Assembly: GCF_014654365.1 (NCBI RefSeq)
Contig: NZ_BNAY01000015.1
Location: 383-64,382 of the forward strand
Reading direction: 5' to 3'
Length of the DNA: 64,000 nt
Source of the DNA: Amycolatopsis oliviviridis
GTDB taxonomy: Bacteria; Actinomycetota; Actinomycetes; Mycobacteriales; Pseudonocardiaceae
Shown here piece after piece: positions 15,813 to 23,985 of the stretch. Each line of letters starts with the position of its first letter. Positions within the stretch are counted from its first letter, which is position 1. The notes beneath the pieces are model-generated. The model did not search any database and was not told where the DNA came from. It worked only from the letters and a program-made list of their open reading frames with translations. Position numbers and translations under genes: made by a program.

Positions 15813-16628
15813 GTGGCTGAACTGATCACCATCGACGATTCCGGCGACCCGCGGCTCGACGATTTCCGCGACTTGTCCACAGCCGATCGGCGGCCCGACC
15901 GGCCGGGTGGACGAGGCTTCGTGATCGCCGAAGGCACCGTCGTCGTCGAACGCCTGCTCAACTCCCGCTATCCGGTCCGCGCCCTGCTCGGAGTGGAACG
16001 GCGATTCCGCGAATTGAGCGACGAACTGGACGGCGTCGACGTCCCCGGTTACGTGACCTCGGCCGAGACGATGGCCGAAGCGGTCGGATTCCATCTGAAT
16101 CGCGGGATCCTGGCCGTCGCGGACCGGCCCGTCCCGGCGCCGACGGTCGAAAGCGTCATCGACGGCGCGCGGGTGCTCGCGGTCCTGGAAGGCGTCGGTG
16201 ACCACGAGAATCTCGGCTCGCTGTTCCGCAACGCGGCCGCGCTCGGGGTCGACGGGGTCCTGCTCGGAGCGGGTTGTTCGGACCCGTTGTACCGGCGCAG
16301 CGTCCGCGTTTCGATGGGACATGTGCTGCGCGTCCCGTTCGCCACGTTCGGCTCCTGGCCCGGGGACCTGGAACTGCTGCGGGAACGCGGTTTCCGTATC
16401 GCGGCCCTCACTCCTCGTGCGGATTCCGTTTCGCTGCGCCAGTTACGGGATCAAACACCGGAGAAGGTCGCGTTGATGCTGGGTGCGGAAGGCCCCGGCC
16501 TGACCGGCGAGGCCATCGCCGCCGCCGACGTCGCGGTCCGGATCCCGATGCCGGAAGGCGTCGACTCGCTGAATGTCGCGACGGCGGGCGCGATCGCGTT
16601 CTACGAGACGCGTCCACCGCTATCGTGA
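15813..16628 (+). CDS. TrmH/SpoU-family RNA 2'-O-methyltransferase
   Basis: 271 aa. An N-terminal RNA-binding extension (about 1-110) precedes a SPOUT knot domain (about 115-268) with the three SpoU motifs: EGVGDHENLGSLFRNAAA, MLGAEGPGL and IPMPEGVDSLNVATAG, which bind S-adenosylmethionine in the trefoil knot. It should methylate a ribose in rRNA or tRNA; the exact nucleotide cannot be read from sequence. GTG 15813 has no good ribosome-binding site. It is followed after 27 bases by a DUF2537 gene, the same pairing as M. tuberculosis Rv0881-Rv0882. Confidence 0.9.
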   Translation: MAELITIDDSGDPRLDDFRDLSTADRRPDRPGGRGFVIAEGTVVVERLLNSRYPVRALLGVERRFRELSDELDGVDVPGYVTSAETMAEAVGFHLNRGILAVADRPVPAPTVESVIDGARVLAVLEGVGDHENLGSLFRNAAALGVDGVLLGAGCSDPLYRRSVRVSMGHVLRVPFATFGSWPGDLELLRERGFRIAALTPRADSVSLRQLRDQTPEKVALMLGAEGPGLTGEAIAAADVAVRIPMPEGVDSLNVATAGAIAFYETRPPLS

Positions 16629-16655
16629 GCATCCGAGCGATCACGAGGAGAACCC

Positions 16656-17258
16656 ATGGAATTGCGGATCCGTGAGGGACGCGCGGTGCTGGCCGGGCCG
16701 GGCGGCGAAAGCGCGCGCGAAGTGGACCCGCACTCACTCGCGATCGGTTCGGACCTCGCCCAGGCGTTGCACGAATGGGCGCGTGTCGCGTCCGTCGTCG
16801 GCGACTCCGGAACCGAAGCCGTTTCCGTGGTCTCGCAACGCGGCCGTCAGCTCGCCCAGCGGGTCGCGGCCACGATGGGCACCTCGGTCCGCTTCGTCGA
16901 TCCCGTTTCCGGCGAAGGCGTCATCATCGACCCGCCCGCCCCCGCACCCCGCAGCGAACTCGCGCGCCGTCTCTTCGGCACGCCGGACCCCGCCGGGGAA
17001 CCGACGCCGTGGCTGACCGGGCTGACCATCTCCGCGTTCGTCGCGGCCGTGGTCGTCGTGGCGATGCTGGCGCTGGCGAACACCCTGGCGCGTGAGACCA
17101 GCGGCTGGCTCGCGCTGCTCGCGTCCGCCGTCGTGACCGCCGGGATCACGCCGTCGCTGTGGCTCGCGCGGCGGGTGCCGATCGTGCGGTGGGCGTCGTT
17201 CGGCGCGGCCGCGGGGATCGTGATCGCGTGGATCGGCGTGCTGATCGTCGTCTTCTAG
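16656..17258 (+). CDS. DUF2537 membrane protein
   Basis: 200 aa: a soluble N-terminal half (about 1-120) and three hydrophobic segments (about 126-150, 151-172, 180-198). The pairing with the TrmH gene and the overall layout match the actinobacterial DUF2537 family (compare Rv0882). No enzyme motif is visible and no function is established that I know of. ATG 16656 has AGGAG upstream. Its TAG stop shares the CTAG at 17255-17258 with the convergent neighbour's stop. Confidence 0.8.
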   Translation: MELRIREGRAVLAGPGGESAREVDPHSLAIGSDLAQALHEWARVASVVGDSGTEAVSVVSQRGRQLAQRVAATMGTSVRFVDPVSGEGVIIDPPAPAPRSELARRLFGTPDPAGEPTPWLTGLTISAFVAAVVVVAMLALANTLARETSGWLALLASAVVTAGITPSLWLARRVPIVRWASFGAAAGIVIAWIGVLIVVF

Positions 17259-18073
17259 ACGCGTTTGGAGAACATCAGGATCTGCCCGCCCGTCTGCGCC
17301 GCCCTATGTCCGCTCAGCGTGTAACCGCGGTATCCGGCGATCTGCACGACCAGAGCCGGGGAGATCCGGTAGGCGCGCATCGCGATCTGCACGTGGGGCC
17401 GCCCGTCGAATTCCCGCGCGAGCCACCCGAGGCGGGAGGTGCGCGGGAACACGCAGGTGACGAAGGCGGCCGGGATGATTCCGGCGAAAGCGGCCAAGAA
17501 CAGCAGGTTGGCCAGCGGGTCGCCGGATTCGTCCGACGCTCCGGCGGAAATCAACGCCACGACGAGCAGGACGGCGATCGCGACGGGCACGATGCCGTTC
17601 AGCCACACGGGGCGGAACCGGGCTACGCCGGGTGAAGGCGACGGAAGCAGCGGTGGTGGCGGGTCGCGGTTGAGCAGGAGGATCCGGTCGTCGTGATCGC
17701 CGAAATCCGCCGCGACCCGCAAACCCTCCGTCTCGGCGACCTCCGCGACACGCCGGGCGGAGAGATTCGCGTGCTTGAGGCTGATCCAGACCTGGTCCGA
17801 ACCGCTGATCTGGTTGAGCAGCCAGCGTTCCCGGTCCTTGTCCGGCCGGTCGGGACCGTCGAAACAGGGAACCGGCGGGACGTGCAGTGGCGCGTACTGG
17901 AAACTGAGGCAGCCCTGGTACATCGGCGGGATCTCCAGATAGCCGCGCATCCGCGCGATCCCGCGGACGCTCTCTGGGTCGATCCGCCATTCCAGCGGTG
18001 ACACGTGGGAGTACGGCGCCCCGGTGAACACCTCGAACCGCAACCGGACGGTGCTGATGTACCGATCGTGCAT
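17255..18073 (-). CDS. Hypothetical protein with two central membrane helices
   Basis: 272 aa, family not recognised. Residues 1-150 are soluble and rich in aromatic and proline residues (MYQGCLSFQYAPLHVPPVP), then a proline-rich joint, two membrane helices (about 155-178 and 190-212) and a short soluble tail ending in ILMFSKRV. No signal peptide. The start region abuts an inverted repeat (18076-18098) shared with the divergent YjbR-like gene. It overlaps the DUF2537 gene tail to tail by 4 nt. Confidence 0.7.
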   Translation of the reverse strand: MHDRYISTVRLRFEVFTGAPYSHVSPLEWRIDPESVRGIARMRGYLEIPPMYQGCLSFQYAPLHVPPVPCFDGPDRPDKDRERWLLNQISGSDQVWISLKHANLSARRVAEVAETEGLRVAADFGDHDDRILLLNRDPPPPLLPSPSPGVARFRPVWLNGIVPVAIAVLLVVALISAGASDESGDPLANLLFLAAFAGIIPAAFVTCVFPRTSRLGWLAREFDGRPHVQIAMRAYRISPALVVQIAGYRGYTLSGHRAAQTGGQILMFSKRV

Positions 18074-18075
18074 GA

Positions 18076-18098
18076 GTATCCCCCTCGCACGAGGATAC
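18076..18098. promoter_or_regulatory. Inverted repeat in the divergent promoter region
   Basis: GTATCC (18076-18081) and GGATAC (18093-18098) form a dyad between two divergent genes. GATACT (18094-18099) could serve as a -10 for the plus-strand gene starting at 18107, so the dyad may be an operator over a leaderless promoter. Confidence 0.35.
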
Positions 18099-18106
18099 TG
18101 AGATCC

Positions 18107-18472
18107 ATGGCCGGTGACCCGCTCGTTTCACTCAGACGGCTCTGCCTCGCGCTGCCGGAGGCCACCGAGCGCCTCAGCCACGGCGAGCCGGCGTGGTTCG
18201 TCCGCGGCAAGAAGACGTTCGTCAAGTACGCCGACCGTTATCACGACGACAAGGTCGCGTTCTGGTGCCCGGCGCCGCCCGGCGCGCAGGAAGAACTGGT
18301 GGGCGCCGAACCGGAGCGGTTCTTCCGGCCGCCGTATGTCGGGCACAGTGGCTGGATCGGGGTCCGGGTGGACGTCGACGTCGATTGGACCGAGATCGAG
18401 CGGATCGTCACCGACGCCTATTGCCTCGTGGCGCCGAAATACCTGATCGCGCAGGTCCCCGGACGCACGTAA
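18107..18472 (+). CDS. MmcQ/YjbR-family protein
   Basis: 121-aa small cytoplasmic protein of the YjbR (CyaY-like fold) family. Diagnostic features are LRRLCLALPEATERLSHGEPAWFVRGKKTF at the N-terminus, quoted only in part by the family signature LPEATE and HGEPAWFV, and a terminal YCLVAPKYL. Members are often described as DNA-binding proteins, but no clear biochemical role is known. I start it at ATG 18107 rather than further upstream because the family homology begins there. Single gene, ended by the hairpin at 18464-18505. Confidence 0.85.
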   Translation: MAGDPLVSLRRLCLALPEATERLSHGEPAWFVRGKKTFVKYADRYHDDKVAFWCPAPPGAQEELVGAEPERFFRPPYVGHSGWIGVRVDVDVDWTEIERIVTDAYCLVAPKYLIAQVPGRT

Positions 18473-18505
18473 TGGCCCCTCCACCGGAAGGGGCCACTAC
18501 GTGCG
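18464..18505. terminator. Hairpin containing the YjbR-like stop codon
   Basis: CGCACGT (18464-18470) pairs with ACGTGCG (18499-18505) and GGCCCCT (18474-18480) with AGGGGCC (18489-18495), separated by a 3x3 internal loop. The TAA stop lies within the hairpin. It should terminate both the YjbR-like gene and the convergent sepH. Confidence 0.65.
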
Positions 18506-18508
18506 AAG

Positions 18509-19354
18509 TCAACCTCGTTGCGATCGGACGCCCAATAGGACGTCTTCCCAGGATGGAACGATGGGGTGGTTCTTCTTCCCCTTCGCCCGTGGGGCGGGTT
18601 CGGCCACTTCCCCCGGCTCGTCAGCCGGGAGTGCTGGCTCGACATCTTCGTCGGGCTCCGCGATCGGCGCGTCGATCACCTTCGCGACCGGTTCGTCGGG
18701 TACGGAGTCCAAAGTGGGCTGGACGGCCGGTTCCTTGCCCGGGTCCAGCGCCCGGACCGTGCGCGGGGCGCGGTAGGCGTTGGGGTTGAGCAGGACTTCG
18801 GCGTTCTCGTCGAGGGCCTGGACGGTGCCGCCGTGCGCGCCGGGAGCGAACGCCCAGTGCGCGCGGTTGTCCGAGCGGCCGGCCTTCCAGCTCAGCACGA
18901 CGACCCACTTGCCGTCGTCGCCGCGCCAGGAGTCCCAGGTCGCCTGGCTGTAGTCGTGGCCACGCTGCCCGAAGGAGTGCGCCACGACCTCGCCGAGGGT
19001 CTGCACGTCGGGGCCGTCTTCGCGGATCGGGTGCGCGCGCTGGGCCAGTTCGGCGGTGCGGGAACGCTCGAGCAGGACGGGGTACGCGAACCGCTCGACG
19101 CGCTGCACGGTCACGCCGGCGCTGCTCGCGACCTGCTCCACGGACTCACCGGCCCGGATTCGTGCCTGGATCTCGCGTGGCCGCATTTGGCTCTCCAACT
19201 CGATTTCGATCTGGCCGAGGCGGGTGATGTCACCCCTCGCCGCCGCTCGCAGCCTCTCATCCGCGGGGAGCAGAAAGCGCGTGCGGCTCGCCGGGTCTTC
19301 GCACACGATGGACTTACCGTCCTCGTGCAGCCCGACCACCCGTAGCGCTCGCAT
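18509..19354 (-). CDS. sepH: Cell-division regulator SepH (DUF3071)
   Basis: 281 aa. The N-terminal conserved domain (about 1-165) begins MRALRVVGLHEDGKS and includes a helix-turn-helix-like stretch EQVASSAGVTVQRVERFAY near residue 75; an acidic, proline/alanine-rich linker follows, then the short conserved tail HPIVPSWEDVLLGVRSQ. This layout is that of SepH, which in Streptomyces and Mycobacterium binds FtsZ and promotes Z-ring assembly. ATG 19354 is preceded by GGGAGG. Neighbours match the Rv0883c position in M. tuberculosis. Confidence 0.92.
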   Translation of the reverse strand: MRALRVVGLHEDGKSIVCEDPASRTRFLLPADERLRAAARGDITRLGQIEIELESQMRPREIQARIRAGESVEQVASSAGVTVQRVERFAYPVLLERSRTAELAQRAHPIREDGPDVQTLGEVVAHSFGQRGHDYSQATWDSWRGDDGKWVVVLSWKAGRSDNRAHWAFAPGAHGGTVQALDENAEVLLNPNAYRAPRTVRALDPGKEPAVQPTLDSVPDEPVAKVIDAPIAEPDEDVEPALPADEPGEVAEPAPRAKGKKNHPIVPSWEDVLLGVRSQRG

Positions 19355-19399
19355 TCTCGCCTCCCCGATTCTTCACCTTTGTGGGTGTCCACGTTAAAA

Positions 19400-19431
19400 C
19401 GGCGCGTCGCCTTGACGTGTGAGGCGCGCCG
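19400..19431 (-). terminator. Probable terminator of the two-component operon
   Basis: Stem CGGCG ... CGCCG with inner CGCC/GGCG and a 3-base bulge, loop TTGACGTGTGA. It lies between the histidine kinase stop (19544) and sepH, downstream of the kinase on its strand. Confidence 0.5.
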
Positions 19432-19543
19432 ATGTCATGTGTTCTGCTCACTATTTTGTTCATGACCGCAAGTGCATTCTGTCGGAGCAACACACGGCTC
19501 GACGCGTGACGCGCTGGACACGCACAGTCACGATCGGGGGAAT

Positions 19544-20710
19544 CTACGGCAGCCGGATCCGGACGACCAGTCCGCCGCCGCGTCCGCCCGGTTCCGCGCC
19601 CGCGGCCCCGCCGTGCGCCTGCGCGATGGACCGGACGATCGACAGCCCGAGCCCGGCGTTGCGCGAGTCGCCGGTCCGATCGCCGGAAAGCCGCCGGAAC
19701 GGCTCGAACAGCGCGGGTACGGCGTCCAGCGGCACCTGCGGGCCGGTGTTGCGCACCACCAGCGCCGGATCGCCGCCGATGTCGACGTGGATCCAGCCGC
19801 CCTTGCGGTTGTAGGTGATGGCGTTGTGCACGAGGTTCGTGACCAGCCGCTCCAGCAGCACGGGATCGCCGGACACCGTCCGCGGCCGCAGCCGCGACTC
19901 CACCGTGATCCCCGCTTCCTCGGCCATGGCCGACGCCGACCGGATCACCGTCGCCGCGACCTCGTCCAGCCGGACGGGGCCGCGCGTGGCCAGGCCGCGA
20001 TCGCTGCGGGCGAGTACGAGCAGGCCTTCGATCATCCGTTCGCTGCGTTCGTTGGTGTAGAGCAGATGCTCGCCGAGTTTCCGGACCTCCGGGCTGACGT
20101 CGGGGTCGGCCATCGCCACCTCGACCAGCGTGCGCTGCACGGCCAGGGGGGTCCGCAGTTCGTGGGAGGCGTTGGCGACGAACCGTTTCTGGCTGTCGAA
20201 GGACACGGCGAGCCGGTCGAGCATGCCGTCGAAGGTGTCGGCGAGCTCCTTGAGTTCGTCGTCGGGGCCGTCGAGGTCGATCCGCCGGTCGAGGTTCTCG
20301 ACCTCGAGTTTCCGCGCGGTCGAGGTGATCGCGTGCAGCGGCCGCAGCACCCGGCTCGCCATCAGCCAGCCGAACAGCACCGCGAGCGCGCCGGCGATCG
20401 CCAGCGCCACCAGCGATTGCCACAGCAGGGTCGAAAGGACGTCCGAGCGGTATTCGGTGATCGAGGTCGCGACCAGCTGGACCGCTTCGGCGCGCTGCGC
20501 GGGCATGACGCTCGTCGTGTCCATCGGATACGCCGGGGCGCGCTGGATCGCGATGCCGGCGGTGCTGTCGGTCGCGAACGCCGCCGAATCCGGCAGCTTC
20601 GAGCTCACCAGCAGGTAGTTGACGACCAGCAGCGCGAGCCCGACGACCAGGAACGCCCCGCCGTAGAGCGCCGTCAGCTTGGTGCGCAGGGAGATCCGGA
20701 GCGGCTTCAC
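19544..20710 (-). CDS. Sensor histidine kinase (OmpR-system partner)
   Basis: 388 aa: membrane helix 1 (about 13-33), a short external sensor loop, helix 2 (about 92-115), HAMP, phospho-acceptor motif NASHELRTPLAV near residue 180, and an HATPase domain with N-box HNAITYNRKGG and G-boxes GLGLSIVRSIA. It phosphorylates the response regulator encoded just upstream, whose stop it overlaps by 4 nt (ATGA). The adjacent divergent lipoprotein/ABC operon carries the same 11-bp-spaced repeats as this operon's promoter, so the kinase probably senses a cell-envelope or peptide stress met by that transporter. Confidence 0.92.
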   Translation of the reverse strand: MKPLRISLRTKLTALYGGAFLVVGLALLVVNYLLVSSKLPDSAAFATDSTAGIAIQRAPAYPMDTTSVMPAQRAEAVQLVATSITEYRSDVLSTLLWQSLVALAIAGALAVLFGWLMASRVLRPLHAITSTARKLEVENLDRRIDLDGPDDELKELADTFDGMLDRLAVSFDSQKRFVANASHELRTPLAVQRTLVEVAMADPDVSPEVRKLGEHLLYTNERSERMIEGLLVLARSDRGLATRGPVRLDEVAATVIRSASAMAEEAGITVESRLRPRTVSGDPVLLERLVTNLVHNAITYNRKGGWIHVDIGGDPALVVRNTGPQVPLDAVPALFEPFRRLSGDRTGDSRNAGLGLSIVRSIAQAHGGAAGAEPGGRGGGLVVRIRLP

Positions 20711-21366
20711 GGCCCGAACCGGTAACCGGCGCCGGGCACGGTCTCGATCAGCGGCGGGTCGCCGAGTTTGCGCCGCAACGTCATCATCGCCACCCGGACG
20801 GCGTTCGTGAACGGATCAGCGTGCTCGTCCCACGCCTTTTCCAGCAGTTCTTCCGCGCTGACGACGGTCCCTTCGGCGCGCATGAGCACCTCCAGTACCG
20901 CGAATTCCTTGGGGGACAAGGAAAGGAACCGGCCGTCGCGGGACGCCTGATGCCGGGGCAGGTCGAGGACGACGCCGCCGCGTTCCAGCACCGGCGGCAG
21001 CGCCGGCCGCGCGCGCCGCGACAGCGCCTGCACCCGCGCGACGAGTTCGGCGAACGCGAACGGTTTCGTCAGGTAGTCGTCGGCGCCGAGGCCGAGCCCG
21101 GCGACCCGGTCGTCGACGTCGGCTGCCGCCGTGAGCATGAGGACCCGTGCCTCGCCACCGGTCTCGATTACCGCCGCGCAGACCTGGTCGCCGTGCACGA
21201 CGGGAAGGTCCCTGTCGAGCACGACGACGTCATAGCCGTGTACCCCCACCCGGTCCAGGGCCTGGCCGCCGTCGTAGCAGACGTCGACGGCCATGGAGAA
21301 CCGTCGCAGGCCCTCGGCGATCGTGTCCGCCAGGAGCCGCTCGTCTTCCACCACCAGCACTCGCAC
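20707..21366 (-). CDS. OmpR-family response regulator
   Basis: 219 aa: receiver domain (1-115) with acidic pocket EDE, phospho-acceptor Asp51 in VVVLDRDLP and Lys in YLTKPF, then a winged-helix domain (about 125-218) with LSPKEFAVLEVLMRAEG and RRKLGDPPLIETVPGAGYRFG. I start it at GTG 21366 (VRVLVVEDE); the longer frame to 21453 has no homology. Twenty-five bases upstream lies GTAAGCGCGGGATAAGCGC, a tandem half-site likely to be its own binding site. Confidence 0.93.
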   Translation of the reverse strand: MRVLVVEDERLLADTIAEGLRRFSMAVDVCYDGGQALDRVGVHGYDVVVLDRDLPVVHGDQVCAAVIETGGEARVLMLTAAADVDDRVAGLGLGADDYLTKPFAFAELVARVQALSRRARPALPPVLERGGVVLDLPRHQASRDGRFLSLSPKEFAVLEVLMRAEGTVVSAEELLEKAWDEHADPFTNAVRVAMMTLRRKLGDPPLIETVPGAGYRFGP

Positions 21367-21390
21367 CGGGCCAGTCTGCCCCGGATGGGG

Positions 21391-21409
21391 GTAAGCGCGG
21401 GATAAGCGC
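21391..21409. promoter_or_regulatory. Tandem TAAGCG repeat at the regulator promoter
   Basis: TAAGCG occurs at 21392-21397 and 21403-21408, an exact 11-bp period, as in OmpR/PhoB-type binding sites. The 19-bp site GTAAGCGCGGGATAAGCGC differs at only three positions from that at 21566-21584. Probable autoregulatory site. Confidence 0.55.
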
Positions 21410-21470
21410 CGGTCAGCCGACCGGGTGGTCAGCTTTCGCAACATGGCCGGCACCGGGTGGCATCGAAGGG

Positions 21471-21543
21471 CGAACTCGCGTGCTTGGAGCCGGAACTGCG
21501 TGATCCGGCTGGAGACACGCGAGTTCCGGCTTCAAGCACGCGT
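21471..21543. repeat. Family C palindromic element
   Basis: Arms 21478-21497 and 21522-21541 pair at 19 of 20 positions; the unit ACTCGCGTGCTTGGAG recurs at 43973-43996. It lies in a divergent promoter region between two copies of the TAAGCG site, so it is not a terminator for either neighbour. Confidence 0.7.
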
Positions 21544-21565
21544 CAGCCGGCCGGGCGTAGCTGCC

Positions 21566-21584
21566 GTAAGCGCGACATAAGCGA
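21566..21584. promoter_or_regulatory. Tandem TAAGCG repeat at the lipoprotein/ABC operon promoter
   Basis: TAAGCG at 21567-21572 and 21578-21583 (11-bp period), within GTAAGCGCGACATAAGCGA, followed by the reverse half-site CGCTTA at 21588-21593. It lies about 70-88 bases before the lipoprotein start. Likely site for the divergent OmpR-type regulator. Confidence 0.55.
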
Positions 21585-21653
21585 CTTCGCTTACCGCGCC
21601 GGAATCGCCGTCTCCGTAGAAATCGGGTCGCCAAGACGACCGAAGGAGCAGCG

Positions 21654-22205
21654 ATGCGGAAACGACCGATGGCGGCACTGATCGCCGGAGCGGTCTTCGC
21701 GCTGGTGGCCGGCTGCGGCGGTGGCGGGGACGGCGGCGACAAGGTCGCCTCGATCTCGTCGCCGCCGAGCGCCGGAGCCGGTGACGGGCAGCAGGCCGAC
21801 AACGTGTCCGACGAGGACAAGAGGCGCAATTTCGCGAAGTGCATGCGCGAGCACGGCGTCAACATGCCGGAGCCCAAGAGGGACGCCAACGGCCAGGACA
21901 CGGTCACCTTCGAGGCGGCCGACATGCCCGACGAGAACAAGATGAAGGCCGCGGACGAGGCGTGCCGCAAGCTACTGCCGAACGGCGGCGAGATCAAGCC
22001 GCCCACGCCGGAAGAGCTCGACAAGATGCGCAAGGAAGCGAAGTGCATGCGCGACCACGGCATCGACTTCCCGGACCCCGAGCCCGGGGGCAAGGGCGGT
22101 GTGGCCATCCCGCTGGGTGACGCGGGCGGTGACCCGAAGAAGTTCGAAGAAGCGGCGAAGGCCTGCGGTCTCGGCATGAGCATGAGGGCGGCCCCGGCGA
22201 AATGA
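21654..22205 (+). CDS. Lipoprotein with duplicated KCMR-x-HG motif
   Basis: 183 aa with a lipoprotein signal and lipobox ALVAGC (Cys21). The mature part contains two related units, FAKCMREHGVNMPEP (about 62-76) and EAKCMRDHGIDFPDP (about 128-142), each followed by further Cys (DEACRKLL, AKACGLG); it looks like an internal duplication of a small Cys-containing helical unit. Such lipoproteins accompany MacAB-like ABC operons in actinomycetes, but I know of no proven function. AGGAG precedes ATG 21654 and its stop overlaps the adaptor gene by 4 nt. Probably controlled by the divergent two-component system. Confidence 0.8.
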   Translation: MRKRPMAALIAGAVFALVAGCGGGGDGGDKVASISSPPSAGAGDGQQADNVSDEDKRRNFAKCMREHGVNMPEPKRDANGQDTVTFEAADMPDENKMKAADEACRKLLPNGGEIKPPTPEELDKMRKEAKCMRDHGIDFPDPEPGGKGGVAIPLGDAGGDPKKFEEAAKACGLGMSMRAAPAK

Positions 22206-23302
22206 GCGAACACGAAGGACCCGGCGGCGCTCGGCGTTCGCGCCGGGCGCGCTGGTTCATCATCGCGGCGGTCCTCGTCGTCGTGGTCGGGACGATGTCG
22301 GTGGTCGTGCTGACCAGGGTCACGTCCGAGGCCCAGCAGGTCGGGCAGGCGCCGCCGCCGGTCGAAACCGCGAAGGTGGAGAAGACCGACCTGCAGGAGG
22401 AAGAGGAAGCGAACGGAAAGCTCGGCTACGGCGAGGAAAGCTCCCTCGCCGGCCGGAAACAGGGCACCATCACGTCCCTTCCGGACGCGGGCGCCGTGCT
22501 CACCCGCGGCAAAGCGGTGTACGGCGTCGACGCCAAACCGGTCCCGCTGTTCTACGGCACGCTGCCGTTCTTCCGTGACCTCGCGGACGGGGCCACGGAC
22601 GGTCCGGACGTCAAGCAGCTGGAAGAGAACCTGAAGGCGCTCGGTTTCGGCGGTTTCGGCACACCCGACAAGAAGTTCACCTCGGCCACCGCCGCCGCGA
22701 TCAAGAAGTGGCAGAAGTCGCTGGGCGTCGAGCAGACCGGCGCCTTCGGGCAGGGCGACGTCGTCCTCGCCGCGGGCGAGATCCGGGTTTCGCAGCTCGC
22801 CGCGCAGCTCGGCGGCCCCGGCGGCGGCGAACTGCTGAAGTACACCGGCACCGAGAGGATCGTCGAGGTCAAGCTCGACGCCGCCAAGCAGGCCATCGCC
22901 AAGGAGGGCGACAAGGTCGGCGTCGACATCACCGGCGGCAAGACGACGAACGGCGTGATCACCGAGGTCGGCAAGGTCGCGGAGAACGGCAAGGACGGCG
23001 CCGGGCAGGACGACGGCAAGCCGAAGATCAAGGTCAAGATCAAGCTGGACGATCCGGCCGCGGCGGGTTCGCTCGATTCGACGCCGGTCTCGGTGCGGTT
23101 CACCAAGGAGGTCCACAGTGGAGTGCTGGCGGTCCCGGTCGGCGCGCTGCTCGCGCTCGCCGAGGGCGGCTACGCCGTCGAGGTCGACGAAGGCGGCAAA
23201 CGGCGGCTCGTCGCGGTGAAGACCGGCCTGTTCAGCAATGGCCGCGTCGAGATCACCGGCACCGGCCTCGCCGCCGGGATGCGCGTGGTGACGACGTCAT
23301 GA
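22202..23302 (+). CDS. Membrane-anchored adaptor with peptidoglycan-binding domain
   Basis: 366 aa: cytoplasmic RRSRRAR, one membrane helix (about 18-40), an acidic linker, beta-strand segments resembling a HlyD/MacA barrel, a peptidoglycan-binding type 1 fold (about 135-185, [17 protein letters not shown] ... [11 protein letters not shown]), then further adaptor strands ending in LAAGMRVVT. It is the MacA-like partner of the ABC transporter, with a cell-wall-binding module where Gram-negative MacA carries a coiled-coil hairpin. That suits a bacterium without a TolC channel. It overlaps the genes on both sides by 4 nt. Confidence 0.85.
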   Translation: MSEHEGPGGARRSRRARWFIIAAVLVVVVGTMSVVVLTRVTSEAQQVGQAPPPVETAKVEKTDLQEEEEANGKLGYGEESSLAGRKQGTITSLPDAGAVLTRGKAVYGVDAKPVPLFYGTLPFFRDLADGATDGPDVKQLEENLKALGFGGFGTPDKKFTSATAAAIKKWQKSLGVEQTGAFGQGDVVLAAGEIRVSQLAAQLGGPGGGELLKYTGTERIVEVKLDAAKQAIAKEGDKVGVDITGGKTTNGVITEVGKVAENGKDGAGQDDGKPKIKVKIKLDDPAAAGSLDSTPVSVRFTKEVHSGVLAVPVGALLALAEGGYAVEVDEGGKRRLVAVKTGLFSNGRVEITGTGLAAGMRVVTTS

Positions 23303-23985
23303 CCCCGGTGCTGGCCGTGCGCGACGCCTCGCGCACCTATCCCGGCGGCGTGCGCGCCCTGCACGAGGTGAGCCTGTCCATCGAGGACAGGGAGATGGTC
23401 GCCATCCTCGGGCCGTCCGGCTCGGGGAAGTCGACGCTCCTGCAGCTGATGGGCACGCTCGACCGGCCGACCAGCGGCGTCATCGAACTGCGCGGGCACG
23501 ACGTCGCGAAACTGCCCGACCGCAAGCTTTCCGCGTTGCGGTCGCGGTGGATCGGCTTCGTGTTCCAGCAGTTCTTCCTCAGCGAGGGGGTGAGCGCGGT
23601 CGACAACGTCGCGACGGGGCTGCTGTACGCGGGGGTGCCGCGGCGGAAACGTCACGAGCGGGCGTTGGCGGCGCTGGACCGGGTCGGGCTCGCGCACCGT
23701 GCGGGACATTTCCCGAACGAGCTCTCCGGCGGGGAACGGCAGCGGGTGGCGATCGCGCGGGCGGTCGTCAACTCGCCGTCGATCCTGCTGGCCGACGAGC
23801 CGACCGGGAACCTCGACACGGGCAACGGCGCGGCGATCCTCAACCTGCTCGCCACGTTGAGCTCGCAGGGGACGACGGTCGTGATCATCACGCACGACCG
23901 GGAGATCGCGGCGGGCATCCCGCGGCGGATCGAGTTGCGGGACGGCCGGATCCGGCTCGACACCGGGACGGGGGTGCTGGTGTGA
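23299..23985 (+). CDS. MacB/LolD-type ABC transporter ATP-binding protein
   Basis: 228 aa: Walker [10 protein letters not shown] (38-46), Q-loop [18 protein letters not shown], signature [14 protein letters not shown], Walker [13 protein letters not shown], switch His in VVIITHD. The sequence type ([19 protein letters not shown]) is the MacB/LolD family, which powers export or extraction by mechanotransmission rather than transport through the membrane domain. Start ATG 23299 overlaps the adaptor stop. Confidence 0.93.
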   Translation: MTPVLAVRDASRTYPGGVRALHEVSLSIEDREMVAILGPSGSGKSTLLQLMGTLDRPTSGVIELRGHDVAKLPDRKLSALRSRWIGFVFQQFFLSEGVSAVDNVATGLLYAGVPRRKRHERALAALDRVGLAHRAGHFPNELSGGERQRVAIARAVVNSPSILLADEPTGNLDTGNGAAILNLLATLSSQGTTVVIITHDREIAAGIPRRIELRDGRIRLDTGTGVLV

